Assembly: GCA_006384855.1 (NCBI GenBank)
Contig: VCJN01002508.1
Coordinates: 184,983 to 248,982 of the forward strand
DNA from: Tetraselmis striata
Lineage: Eukaryota > Chlorophyta > Chlorodendrophyceae > Chlorodendrales > Chlorodendraceae
Direction of reading: 5' to 3'
DNA length: 64,000 nucleotides
Every line of letters starts with the position of its first letter. Within the stretch, counting starts at the first letter, position 1. Below are positions 11,603-21,732 of this stretch, one piece after another. The position numbers and the translations under genes are program-made. Under the pieces are notes generated by a model. The model saw nothing but the letters and a program-made list of their open reading frames with translations. It did not search any database and was not told the DNA's origin.

Positions 11603-12491
11603 TCAGTGAATTCGTCGAGGCGAGTTGGCATATGCTATGTGGTATGCGTCGGTGAGTTTGAGTTCTTTTGTGATTAAAGCATGGGTATGTTGTATCCGTT
11701 GAACGATATCAATGCGATCTGCGGGGTTGACCGTTTGAAACAAGAGGTTTTTGGGTGTAAGTGGGTTCGTGCCGTAGCATGCCTCGAACGGGGTGCGTTT
11801 AATTGCGGAGTGATAGGCGTTGCTTGTTATAACCGAACTCGGCGAGAGACAAATTATTGAGCCATTCAGTGTGATTTTGGTGCACGAAAGAGCGGAGGAC
11901 TTGTTCAATGGTGCGGTGCGTACGTTCGGTTTGGCCGTCTGTTTGGGGGTGATACGAGGAATTGATATTTACTTTCGTACGAAAAGATCGGAACATATTT
12001 TGCCAGAAGGTCGAGGTGAAGCGGGGGTCGCGGTCAGATATTATGGTGCGGCAAGTAAGGCCGTGGTGGCGAAAGATGTTATCGATAAACAAGCGGGCGA
12101 GTTGGGGGGCGTCTTTGTGAATAATGTCTGGAATGAAGTGGGCTTGTTTAGTAAAGGTGCAAGCAAATGTGGCGATCGTGTCGAAGCCATGTTGCGGGGG
12201 GATGTCGGTGATAAAGTCCATGGAAATAACTTCCCAGGGTCGTGTGCCTTTGGCGGGTAGGGGCGACCGAGAGCCCATGGGGCGTTGGGTGGAATTCTAT
12301 ATGCGTTGGCAAGTCGGGCAGGCGCGGCAGTAAGTTTTTAAGATTTTGCGCATGTGGGGCCACCACAATGTTTTCGAGATGGTGGCGAGCGTGCGTTCTG
12401 CATCGGGGTGATCGGCCGCGTCGTGGAATTCTTGGATAATTAAGTTAAGCATGGGCTTGTCCGATGTCGGCAAGCAGACCTTATAAGTCAT
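11603..12491 (-). pseudogene. Gypsy integrase (zinc finger, catalytic core, broken C-terminus)
   Basis: Minus-strand order: an H2C2 zinc-binding segment at 12297-12491 (H..H in EFHDAADHPDAERT, then CRACPTC); the rve catalytic core at 11799-12278; then 11603-11908 in another frame (YHSAIKRTPFEACYGTNPL). The core keeps the complete DD35E triad: Asp in ISMDFITD, Asp in IISDRDPRF, and Glu in TDGQTERT exactly 35 residues later. A C-terminal piece (DEFTEGDKVWLST) lies upstream of 11631 and decays in other frames. Frame changes between finger, core and tail make it non-functional as one protein even though the catalytic residues survive. Confidence 0.88.
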
Positions 12492-12679
12492 TCAATACAG
12501 ATTGTCGTTGGTATCGAACGTAACGCCAATAGGGATGCGGTTGCCATAATAATTTGCGTCAGTTGTGTAGGCGTGCGGATGCAAAGCAGTAACTCCGGAT
12601 AAACTTGCAAGTGGCACATTGTGGAGAGGAAATCATGCATGTCTTCCAGATCCTTATCAAGAAGTTGGGTGTCGTGTTC

Positions 12680-13960
12680 AGTTTAGTCATGGCGTAAGTC
12701 TGGGCGGCGGGATAGGGCACCAATTTCATTTTGGGATCCTTCGCGATATACGATATGTAGGACGGGTTTACCGGTAGGTGCGGGGGTGATTAGCAAGGTA
12801 TGGGGAAATAACACTGAGCCACATGGAGAGACGGCGGCCTAGCGCGGGTTGATCGGGTAAGTGGCGGAGTGTTACGTGGTCGGTGATGACATTTATGCGG
12901 TAGCTGCCTTCGATATAGCAGCGCCATTCGTTTAATGTGCTGAGTACACCTAAACGTTCTTGATCATACGTGGGGTATCGAGTGTGGGCAGGTTGTCAAA
13001 CTGTAGCATAATAAGCGCATGGTCTGAGGTGGCCGGCGGAGTCCTTTTGCAGTAAGACTGCGCCTAGGGCATATTTTGAAGCATCAGTTCAGACTACCAG
13101 CTCGGCGTCTGGGCCGGTTTTAAGAGCAATTAAGACCGGGGCTGAACATAGTGGTTTTTGAAGAGCATTTAAGGTCACATGTTTGCGTTCGCCCCGAATA
13201 AGTAATTATCTTAGTTTTGATGCGGCAAATGTCATAGAGGGGGGCCGCCATGTGGGAATATTTGTGGACATATTCGCGAAAAAAAAATGCATGACCCAAG
13301 GAAATGTTGTATTTGTTGTACGGTTTAAGGCGGGGCCCATCTAGTCGCGAACTGCAGCAATTTTATTTTCGGAAGGGCATGTGCCATGTTGGCCAACCAT
13401 ATGACCTAAACATTCTAGCTCATTTTTTGCGAATAAGCATTTGGGCAATCGCAGCCGTATGTCGTTGTCGGCGAGGAGGCTGAGTGTGGCATCACTGTGT
13501 ATCAAATTATCATCGAGTGAGTTGCTAAATACTAGCACATCGCTAAGATAAATAAGAATAAATGTGTTTTTGTGCGGTTCAAGGACGTTAGTCATCCACC
13601 GTTGGAACGCCGAGGGGGCATTAGACAAGCCGAATGGCATAACTAGACATTCGAACTGACCAAAATCAGTTTTAAAGGATGTTTTCTGAACGTTTGAGTC
13701 TTTGATACGAAGTTGGTGATAGCGTATAGGGCAAGGTCAAGGGCTGAGTAAACTGCAGCGCCGGAGAGTATATCTAGTAGCATGTCAGCGTGTGGGATTG
13801 GGAATTCTATTCGGCGTGTATATTTATTTAGCTGGCGATTATCAATGGACATGCGCAGGCCACCATTGCCCTTTTGGGCGAACATGACGGGTGCAACGTA
13901 CGGTGAGAACGATTCTCTAATAAAGCAATTGTCTAGAAAGCAGGTAACTTTTAAACTCAT
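12680..13960 (-). pseudogene. Gypsy reverse transcriptase and RNase H remnant
   Basis: The reverse transcriptase fingers are at 13643-13960 (GGLRMSIDNRQLNKYTRR) and the palm at 13341-13640 (MPFGLSNAPSAFQRWM). The active-site box, normally YLDD, reads YLSD at 13539-13550, so the first catalytic aspartate of the pair is lost. RNase H follows at about 13010-13200 (TDASKYALGAVLLQKDS) with an in-frame stop just before TDAS. At least one frameshift separates fingers from palm. The family converts element RNA into DNA; this copy cannot. Confidence 0.85.
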
Positions 13961-14462
13961 TTAACTCGGCAGGGGATATGCGGTATATGTTGCTGGGTGG
14001 TACATTGGCATCGGGGAGTACGGGTATTTCGAATCAAAGCCCGGGCGGGGTTGCGGGAGGCAGTCCAACGGTTGGCAAATACTTCTGTGTTGAAGTAGAA
14101 GGGGACGAATTTGTTGGGTATACTCGGCAGACTAGTCGGTATGGTAGTAATATCGGCGATATCATTATCTACGGAAAGGGTAGCAGTGTGTTCTGTGGCG
14201 TCGTATTCGCGGAGCACAGCGCAAAAGAACACGGTGTCGGGATCTTTTTTAAGTATCTCACGAGCCATAGTGTTGGCATGAACTACGTCGACGATACTTG
14301 AGCGAGGTTCAATAGGGCATGTCACGGTGTGTCCGTCGGGGAACGTACGCGAACCGGTGGTCCAATTAATATTTGGGTTACGGTTTTTGAGAAAGGAAAG
14401 GCCGAGGACGGCGTCGAAGCTATTTGGTAAGGAGGTTATGATAAACTCAACGTTTGCTTAAT

Positions 14463-15588
14463 CATCAATTACATCAGGGCTTTCACAGAAGCGCACTACA
14501 ACATAACTAACAGCAACTATGAAAGGTTGCCAGCAGAAGAGAGACATAAGTCCGAAACCAAGGTCGAGCAGGAGGACAGGGAGCCAAGAACCAAGAAAGA
14601 GCCAAGGGAACCACGAAGTCACTTAGCTGCCAGGAACTTAAGGAACCCCCGCCCCGGGGTAGGCTATCAGCTGCGGCGAGGACGCTTGCAGCCAATGACC
14701 CGGGTCATAGCAACACATGCCGACGAGCGACGCGACGCAGGCGCAGGAACACCATCACGTGCCGCACGCGCGGCCGCGACCCCGCCAAGAACGTTGTCTG
14801 CATGTGCCATGTTGATGAGCAAGAAGAAACGGCGGCGCCACGCAGACAAGAGTTGGCCGATTTTTTGGCCAGTGTGTGCTTGGCTAGCTTTTGCGAGCTC
14901 CACCAAGAAAGCCTCGGCGTGCGGGGGCAGCGAGCCAAACTCGAAAACGGCGAAGGGAACAAAGCGAAGCATGCCGGCAGCGTTTCGGACACCCTCGTCA
15001 TACTTCTGGATTTTGCGGCGCTCTGCAGCCCGCAAAGCAGTCGTTGGATCCGAGGTTGACACGCCGAGGATAGGGGCAATGGTGGTATCGACAGCAACCG
15101 TGTTTCCGCGGATGCCGCCATACCCAAAAAGCCCAACATCGGCAGGCCGCCCGTCGTTGCCCTTCGGGAGAGAAACAAGCACCGACGGGTCCGTGAGGAT
15201 TTGGACACCCACGCCCAGCGCGGACTTCACCTCGTGGCAAATGTCGGAAAGGCCATGTGCCGCCCACTCGTGTGCGGCGTGATTGGAGTCGCCCCCAGAG
15301 CAACGTGCCACGTGATCAGCGTATGCGACCGCCCAAGTAGAAGGAGTGAACTCCACGCCAGCATCCTCAAACCGGGCAAGCATACCTTGTACCGAGAAGG
15401 AGCAAGAAGCACAAGAGCATGGCTCGCCAAGGGAGAGGACAGGAGCCGCCGGAAGGCCAAATGGGCGGCAAGCGGCAACACGGAACATGGAATCGTAGTA
15501 CTCAGGGGAACGCTCACGGACTTTACCAAGGCGACCCTCACTTGGAGGATCAGTCACCAGGAGCGCCGTCGCAACGCGTAAGAGGCGT
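14463..15588 (-). mobile_element. 5'-truncated REL-type non-LTR retrotransposon (family A) inside the Gypsy protease
   Basis: It is flanked by ACGTTTGCTTAAT (14450-14462) and ACGTTTTCTTAAT (15589-15601), a 13-bp duplication with one mismatch, both followed by Gypsy protease sequence. Its 3' end on the minus strand, including GTGAAAGCCC and ATGTAAT, matches the family A copy near 24950. The 5' end is truncated and only the C-terminal endonuclease region remains. Confidence 0.85.
14667..15557 (-). CDS. C-terminal REL endonuclease region of a non-LTR retrotransposon (family A)
   Basis: The open frame of 296 codons opens with a Cys/His cluster (CSCASC, later a His and Cys in AYADHVARC). It continues with GRPADVGLFGYGG, a VDTTIA segment about 14 residues on, and AERRKIQKY. 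A CCHC-like finger followed by R/K-P-(A)D, a second Asp, then a Lys-rich helix is the layout of the PD-(D/E)XK restriction-like endonuclease at the C-terminus of R2/CRE-type and Dualen-type elements, which nicks the target to prime reverse transcription. The reverse transcriptase itself is missing through 5' truncation. The frame is intact over the retained part, indicating a fairly recent insertion. Family assignment is by motif reading only. Confidence 0.65.
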   Translation of the reverse strand: MTDPPSEGRLGKVRERSPEYYDSMFRVAACRPFGLPAAPVLSLGEPCSCASCSFSVQGMLARFEDAGVEFTPSTWAVAYADHVARCSGGDSNHAAHEWAAHGLSDICHEVKSALGVGVQILTDPSVLVSLPKGNDGRPADVGLFGYGGIRGNTVAVDTTIAPILGVSTSDPTTALRAAERRKIQKYDEGVRNAAGMLRFVPFAVFEFGSLPPHAEAFLVELAKASQAHTGQKIGQLLSAWRRRFFLLINMAHADNVLGGVAAARAARDGVPAPASRRSSACVAMTRVIGCKRPRRS

Positions 15589-15861
15589 ACGTTTTCTTAA
15601 TATCCATTTATACCGAGTCGTAATGTGCAAAACTTTGATGCCAATGTCATACGGCCGTCTGCCGTACTAATATGAATTTTACTTTGTAGCGGCGCGGTAT
15701 TGAATTTGCGAAGGCGGACGAAGGCCTCGTAAATAAAACACATCGTAGCGCCGGAATCTAGGAGCATAGTGAGTGGGGGCAAATTTGGGTGGTCGGATAG
15801 TTTGGGTTTTAGCAGTAGTAAATCGTGATCGGACATTGACGTTACGAAAGCTTCATCCGTT

Positions 15862-16650
15862 TCAAAACGGGCTAGTGGGCTTTTTCAAGTTTTTATTAGG
15901 TATATGTCTTACCTTTAAACTCAAGCTCAAGAGCCTTGATGTGTTCATAGCGCATATTGTCGTTTTGCGCCGTGGCCGCCTGCTCGCCGACATTGTTGTT
16001 GGCGAGGTAAACATCGACGATCCAGTTGGTTGGTGGCATAGGCAGGTCGCCAGTGGCAGTTGTGGCAGTGTGGAACAGATAAGTACCGGCGGGATATGAG
16101 TGGATGAGGCGGCATTTAGACCAGATGGGGCGCCTGGATTTTCCGAGGTCGCTATTCCAGCGGGGTAAAACAATAAAAGCTCGGGTGTCATAAGCAAGGG
16201 GACTCCTGGCGTTGAGCTTCAAAGTGCTCGAGTATAGACAAGGCAGATTCATCATACGGGGGGTGGATAAACACGGTATGGCCAACAGCCGATGTGGCAG
16301 TAAACGAATTATCGCGCGAACAAAAATCTGGACAGACCGCGTCAAATGCCAAAGCGCATGCGTCAAGGGTAACTGGGCCGTAGCTGAAATCAAGGCGGGC
16401 AAACTCATCACGGTCAAAGGCTGTGGAGTCGAGTGGGCAGGCAGGTAGCCCGGCAGGTTTGGTTTTGGTGGCAGGGTATGTGGGGGCGGCGCCGGGAGTA
16501 TTGCCGGACCGCGGCACGTTTTTCAATCGCGGATAATTTGGCAGTGGCCGTGTCGGTTGGGATGGTAAGGTCGGCCGTAGCAAGAATAAACCGGCCCAGC
16601 TCGCGCGAAGGCAACGAGTGTGTCGACTCGACAGGCAACGGGCCTGAAGA
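15862..16650 (-). pseudogene. Methyltransferase-like PPY domain of the Gypsy polyprotein
   Basis: This lies between gag and protease. The frame at 16188-16916 contains FARLDFSYGPVTLDACALAF, a Cys-rich DFCSRDNSF and GHTVFIHPPYDESALSILEH, with HPPY at 16254-16265. A second frame (15896-16417) continues with AFIVLPRWNSD, YPAGTYLF and MPPTNWIVDV. The series (acidic DACA box, PPY loop followed by a helix, VLP strand, YPAGT) resembles the Dam-like N6-adenine methyltransferase domains known from DIRS-type retrotransposons, whose loop is N/D/S-P-P-Y/F. Here the first loop residue is His, so activity is doubtful. Related copies lie at 32190-32402 and 39370-39720. Confidence 0.55.
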
Positions 16651-16860
16651 GGAGATACGTCATGCGCAGATACCGGCACGCATGGCTCGGTCGCACTTTC
16701 GGGAGTTAACTCGTTCACTGAGGGCAAACCAATAGGTATGGTCTCAGGGATGGGGGACAAACTCCGCCAGTAAGAAAGAGTATCGATTGATTTACATTTC
16801 GACGTCGGATCTAGATTGGCCCAAAATCGGCATTGACCGGCAGGGCGGTTCAAGTTCAGC

Positions 16861-17882
16861 TTAATGATGCCTTTGGTTGCCTTGTTGGCAGCCACGCACT
16901 GTCTGGGGCCAAGCATGCTTGTCGGCCTCGCTCGCCGACGAGCGTTTCATGATGGATTGCCCCATTCGGCCGCAGCTATCGCATTTGCCGCCATAACGGC
17001 CATAGCCAGAGAAGCGGGGGGTGTCGAGTGTGGGAGCGGGATGGGGGGGAGGGGGGGGGGTTGGATGGGCTTGCGGGGGGGAACGGGCCAGCACCCGGGC
17101 GGATGTAGCGGTGAGGTGGAGCATCGGCAGCATATTTGCGTTTGCCGTTTGCGGCAGCGGCGAACTCGAGATCGATGACTTCAAGGTGGCGGCAGATGGT
17201 GGAGTAGGAGTCGATCGGCTCGTCGGCGCGACGGCCCACATCCTCGAGGGCGACTTGAGCCGAGTGGGGTAGGTACGCTTGGATGACGCCAACGACGGTG
17301 AATTCGTCGTACCGACGATGTACTGGGAGCAGGTCAAGGGTGCGCCGCAGGTGTTGGGCGAACTTGATGACGGTGCCCGGCAGGTGAGGATGGTTGGGGG
17401 CGATGCGGAGGGCAGTGGCGTAACGCATGATGATGCCGGGTAGGTTGGAGTTGGAGTGGAAGCATGCCACGAGCTTGGACTAGAAATCGTCGATGTCCGC
17501 GGAGATGGTGGAGACGCTCACGCCGGGCGCGACTTCGCGGGGTACGGGGCGGGAAGGAGGGGGGGGGGGGGGGGGGGTCGGCATTGAGGCCGCGATAGAT
17601 GCCGGCGATGAGCTCACGGATTTCTATAAAAAAGGCGATGAGTTGGCGGACTACACGGCGGTCGCCGAGGATGCGGGAGGCGTTGATGATGTCTCGAGTC
17701 GGGACGCGGGTTTTAGTCTTGGCGAGCTCCACTTGGATGACACGGGCGACGTGGGTGTCAATTTCCATGGCCTCGAGGCCAGCGGCAGCGGCGGCAACGG
17801 CGTGGTCGGCCATCGTAGCGGCGGCGGCGGCGCGGCGGGTGATGGGCATACGCAGTGGAAGCGCAGCGGGGGATCTAATCAA
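16861..17882 (-). pseudogene. Gypsy gag with zinc-knuckle remnant
   Basis: The N-terminal part at 17334-17882 is alanine-rich, then helical (THVARVIQVELAKTKTR, RRVVRQLIAFFIEIRELIAG). It breaks at the poly-G run near 17561-17577, a likely slippage site. Capsid-like sequence continues at 16976-17470 (YATALRIAPNHPHLPG, SAQVALEDVGRRADEPIDSY). A Pro-rich linker and a Cys/His knuckle follow near 16930-17010 (GKCDSCGRMGQS). Gag packages the element RNA. Placement next to the 5' LTR and the knuckle support the call. Confidence 0.7.
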
Positions 17883-17898
17883 AGCTCAGCGAAAACAA

Positions 17899-18276
17899 TG
17901 TAAGCTTTAGGCGAGGCACTTTAGCATAGGCAAGGAAAAGGTTTGCAGCAAAGGAAAATTGTTACGTTGTACCAAGGCGTACACAGCTTTATACAACTAA
18001 TGGCTAGGCAGTCGGTTGCATGCACGCATATAGGTTCGTGTATGCAACCTAGGCTTGTTGTCATCAGGGAGTCATCGGGCTGTCATCAAGAAGTCATTGG
18101 GGCGTAATGGTTGACGAGGGCATGGCGTGTGGCAAGCGTGCAGAATATGTGTGTGGACGGATGAGCAGTTTGGTTGCATGTACTTGCGTTAGTATAAGGA
18201 AGTGGGTGGTACTAGTATGCCGGTATAGGTGTGCGGGTATAGGTATGCATGCATGGTTATGGTGGTAACCCTAACA
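17899..18276 (-). repeat. 5' LTR of the Gypsy element
   Basis: The 378-bp repeat begins TGTAAGCTTTAGGCGAGGC and ends CCTAACA. It is followed by the target duplication GCCAG. Compared with 10707-11073 it has scattered substitutions and a few short indels. I could not identify a tRNA primer-binding site just inside it. Confidence 0.88.
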
Positions 18277-18926
18277 GCCAGGCACACCGTAGTGAAGGTG
18301 GAGATGGAGTGGAACGGCAAGGAGTTTTTCGTTGGGCCCGTGCTCTATCCCCTAGAGTAGGATTGGCTTTAGGCCCGTACTACCGTGCGCAGCATGCTAG
18401 AGTATGCGATGAACGACCTTGACCCTAGCCTATCCTTTGAGCTCGTTAAACACATTTTTTGCAGTGGTCGTCGTGGAGTATGAGTTGTTCAGCGCGCCAT
18501 CCTCGGGCAAGAAGAGGCGGCGTATGCATGGCGAGTCCGGTGGCGCACCGCTAGCAACAAGACAACCGGTGGGATGCAGTGGAAGAGGTGCCCAGCACTC
18601 GGCACTTTGAGTTCGCCTGGTGCCTGGGCAACTTGGCACAAACCAGAAGGGGGAGGGGCAGGCAAATAACATTGTTGTGATCATGTGCTCTGTGCTCTGA
18701 ATGCTGCCCTCATGCCTTGATTTGCACACCTACGTGTGTGGCAGCTGCCCCCTACACAATATATGGACAATTGAAGCACTTTTTCCCTGCACACTGATGT
18801 TGATAGCACTTTACATAGTGCATCAGCCAGCTAACAAAACTTATGGAAGGTGAAGGGGGGGGGGGGGGGGTTCTGATCAGGAAGGGCGGGGGGATACCCA
18901 AAACATACTTGCAATTTTTACTGGCC

Positions 18927-19236
18927 TAACTCGTACCACTTGATACGCATGAAGTCGTAGCCGGAAAAGCGGTAGTACATGGGAGGTTCACTGAATAAGA
19001 ATGCACTTTTACGTGTGCCAGACTTTTTGACGCCGATACTTAACATTATGAAGTCGGACAAGCTGCGCCTAAAAGTCCACTTGCAAAGGCAATTTTGTCT
19101 GTTGGGATTCTCGAGTTTGGTCCCCATTTGTTTTCAGGGAAAAAGGCAAAGACCACCCCCTTTTGCGGTTATCAATCGGCGATAGATGTCGCTTTAATTA
19201 CAACACATAATACGAATACTGTTCGATAAAATGTAA
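18927..19236. other. Rest of the YR-1 end repeat and unassigned sequence
   Basis: 18927 to about 18975 continues the 188-bp recombinase-element repeat broken at 10402 (TAACTCGTACCACTT, then GTAGCCGGAAAAGCGG). From 18981 the sequence resembles 7785-7830 (TTCACTGAA, then GCACTTTTAC), so this is another dispersed repeat. No gene was seen. Confidence 0.5.
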
Positions 19237-19344
19237 ATGACGGATAATAAAGTCCGCAGCGCGCATCGCCCAGCAGCTCGGCGGGTCGGACCAGCCCAGG
19301 ATGGCGCATTCACCAGTTCGTGCACGCAGCCAAGAGCTTTGCAG

Positions 19345-20591
19345 TCAGTCACCCACTACCCAGCCGTTGTACGTCGGTGCCTCAGCTGCGCGGTCTCGGC
19401 GATTGAGGGCGGCTTGGGTGCTCCGGACGGCAGTTCGCGCGGCCGCGCCCGTCTGTGGGATGTCGATGTCCAAGGTACGTATCATGACACCCATGTCCTG
19501 GTGCATCGTGCAACGATGAGCCTTCGAGTGTTTCTTCACCCTTTCCACCTCCTCGAGCCCCACGTTGCAGTACTCGTAGGCGTTCCTATAGTCTCGTGCG
19601 GCATTTCCTTGCAAACTTGCGGCATCTCTCAAGCGTGAGGTAGTCTGTGTCCATAGCTCGAAGGATGTTGAGGTATGTGCATGTTACTCACCATGCAATC
19701 ATTGATCTTGCGGAAGAGCAGCTTGGCAGCTCCCCAGGCGTACTCCACGCCCTTGCCAACAAACTCATGGTGACCTTTCGGACTCATGAGAATAATGTGC
19801 CCTCGGATGTGGACTAGCTTCTCCAACGCAGACTTAACGGACTTGAAGCCTTCAAGGTTGGCTAGCACCTTTTGAGCGCTCTCAAGCTATATATATGCCC
19901 ATTTCCCACAGACCGCGCTCCCACAGACTTGCTTGATCTTCTTGTTCTTGCCCGCATATGTAGGCTATGTCACCACTACCTCGCCCTTCGAGTTCGTGCC
20001 GGTGATGTCAAATGGCGGGGCATCTGGCTGGTACCAAGAGGGTGGAGGGGGCGGAGCACCTGGCTGAGGCTCTGGGAAAACGAAGTGTTGAACAGTGACA
20101 GCATAGACGCGGCAATCGTGGTGAGTGACAATGCCATTGAGGCATGCATACAATTGAGTGTCACGTTAGTCAGCACTTTTCATGTGAAGGATTGTGCTTT
20201 GCATATTTGCTCGAATCAATATATATACAGCAACACAACAATAACACAATGGAGCAGCGGACTTACGTGTTGCTGTCATCATTGCAGGCTGATGATTGCG
20301 GACGCAATCATTCGTCATCAAGGACCCTTCTCCAGGACGAATAGGATCATTCTTGCCGCCCCCGTTCAAGCTCATGTCGGTGACACACGGCGCCCCCACC
20401 TTTTTCTTTGTATGGCCCTGGCTGTGATCAACCTCGATGCAAATTTGAAACTCGGGGAAAAGTACCTCGTAGCAATCCATCATTGCCTCCACCTGCTTAG
20501 GGAAGCCGTCGTATGTCCACCACACACATGTGCCGTACATGAGCCCTGGACTCGCCTCCAAAGGCGGCCATGGCAAGGAGCTGCTTAGCAT
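19345..20591 (-). pseudogene. DDE-type transposase, C-terminal half, broken
   Basis: Three minus-strand blocks follow each other. 20166-20591 holds YDGFPKQVEAMMDCYEVLFP and IEVDHSQGHTKKK, with Asp of DHS a likely catalytic residue. 19629-19868 holds VHIRGHIILMSPKGHHEFVG and GVEYAWGAAKLLFRKIND, the conserved E..WG.AK helix. 19345-19632 holds the tail (YRNAYEYCNVGLEEVERVKK, SKAHRCTMHQD). The order DHS.GH, then GH...P..H, then E..WG.AK matches a class of DDE transposases common in fungi and algae. A frameshift lies at about 19640 and frames differ between blocks. The catalytic N-terminal part was not found upstream, where a TIR fragment intervenes. Confidence 0.6.
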
Positions 20592-20596
20592 GGATA

Positions 20597-20990
20597 GAGC
20601 ACGGGCCTAGTGGAAAGCGCCCTACCGTCCCACCTCCACCTTCACGGTGTGCCTGGTGGATACCGACATGGTATCAGCTATCCAAGCCTAAGGTTGGCGA
20701 CGTGAGGTAGGCGTGGTTGTAATAGACTGATAGGTATTTGCGCTCGGCCCGACAGCGGCATGCCGGCCTAGCCGCGCCGGAGGCGGGGCCGGCGGCGGCA
20801 GTGCTGGTGAGGGTTGTGCGGTGCGTACTCGTACGGTACGGCGGTTAGGTGGAGCCGGTATAAGCAAAGCGGAAAGTACTAGCATAAAAACTTTAGACCG
20901 GATAGGGCAAGCTACTAACCCCCCCCCCCCCCCCCCCCCTTTGTTTTAAGCGAGATATGGCACCAGAAACACACTAACAATTCTTACCAT
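20597..20990. mobile_element. Truncated TIR element (copy E4)
   Basis: This parallels the right half of E1 through the block containing GTGCCTGGTGGATACCGACA, a poly-C run (about 20920-20938) and the end AACACACTAACAATTCTTAC. The terminal GGCC and the left half are lost. It abuts the DDE transposase remnant. Confidence 0.6.
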
Positions 20991-20999
20991 ACTTATTTA

Positions 21000-21730
21000 T
21001 CTTTTTGGTCCAAAACGAAAACCCCTATGGGTGTTGAGATAGGGTTTTCACAAGCTCTAGGGTTGGATATAGTGTTCTGAAACCCTTGTGTCATTTTATG
21101 GACCAAAATGTCTGGCCATGCCCACATGGTGCTTTGTTAAATATCCCCAAGCCATATGCACAATGGCCAAAAAGTGGCGCGAGAAAAACCTAAGATGTCA
21201 TTCTGATAAGCAAGGGTTTTATTAGGGCTACAAGAATTTGGCACAGTTGTAATATACTGCAAGAATCTGCCGAAAATGCCCCCTCGTAGTTTGCAAATTT
21301 ATGCAACGCGGATACCTTACGACCCTCCCCCCGCACTCCCCTTTCAAATTTGTTGTTGCTGCGACGACATGCGCTGCCACATCTCCATCCCACAGCCAGG
21401 AAGTCAGCATCGCTCACTGTCACACGCTGGATGGACGTTGGCAAATCCGTGCAAGGAGGCGGCTGCCAGGGAATTATTGCATGTGGTGCCCAAGCGGGTT
21501 GTGCGCAAGCCCGGCACACGTCATGCACTCGCCGAATTCCGCAATATTTACGGGCGGGTTTTAACCTCAACTGGTCATATGGTTTCCACCAGCGGCTATG
21601 CCTGTTGTTTTTGGATCTTAGGCTAACTGAGGAGAGGTGCGGCACCGCAGTAGCTTCGGATAAAATACCATATCCTCCCAGTTGGGTCAATAGCATTTCA
21701 TCCAACCTCAGACGTGCGAATTTGCAGATG
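21000..21730. other. Unassigned sequence
   Basis: Several ORFs exist on both strands but none resembles a known protein. The block near 21010-21110 repeats the phrase AGGGTT..CAAGCTCTAGGG loosely. I see no splice-supported gene. Confidence 0.4.
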
Positions 21731-21732
21731 AG

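Larger units (their letters stand above)
14326..15836 (-). pseudogene. Gypsy aspartic protease, split by a REL retrotransposon
   Basis: The N-terminal half at 15597-15836 contains the retropepsin active-site motif LLDSGATMCFI. The C-terminal half at 14326-14448 reads SFDAVLGLSFLKNRNPNINW, the conserved GLSFL region. Between them lies the 1.1-kb element at 14463-15588. A linker ORF at 13957-14325 leads on to the reverse transcriptase. The family releases the element's proteins from the polyprotein. Confidence 0.78.
10707..18276 (-). mobile_element. Ty3/Gypsy LTR retrotransposon with 5-bp target duplication
   Basis: The 7.57-kb element is read on the minus strand. LTRs are at 10707-11073 and 17899-18276, both beginning TGTAAGCTTT and ending CA. 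The duplication GCCAG flanks it at 10702-10706 and 18277-18281. Domain order on the minus strand is gag, zinc knuckle, methyltransferase-like PPY domain, aspartic protease, reverse transcriptase, RNase H, integrase. That is the Gypsy order with one extra domain. The frame is broken many times, the polymerase motif is altered and RNase H carries a stop, so the copy is dead. The LTRs look roughly 95% alike by eye, so insertion is not ancient. A REL element interrupts the protease. Confidence 0.9.
10403..18926. mobile_element. PIF/Harbinger-like TIR element (copy E2), split by a Gypsy insertion
   Basis: Left piece 10403-10706, right piece 18277-18926. Termini are GGCTAGTAAGAATTGTAAG and CAATTTTTACTGGCC, the same inverted repeat as E1. 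The right flank is TAA and the left AAA, consistent with a TAA duplication with one change. Joined across the Gypsy insert, the two pieces are collinear with E1 in inverted orientation. The right piece encodes VVVEYELFSAPSSGKKRR near 18463-18520. It sits inside the end repeat of YR-1. Confidence 0.7.
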
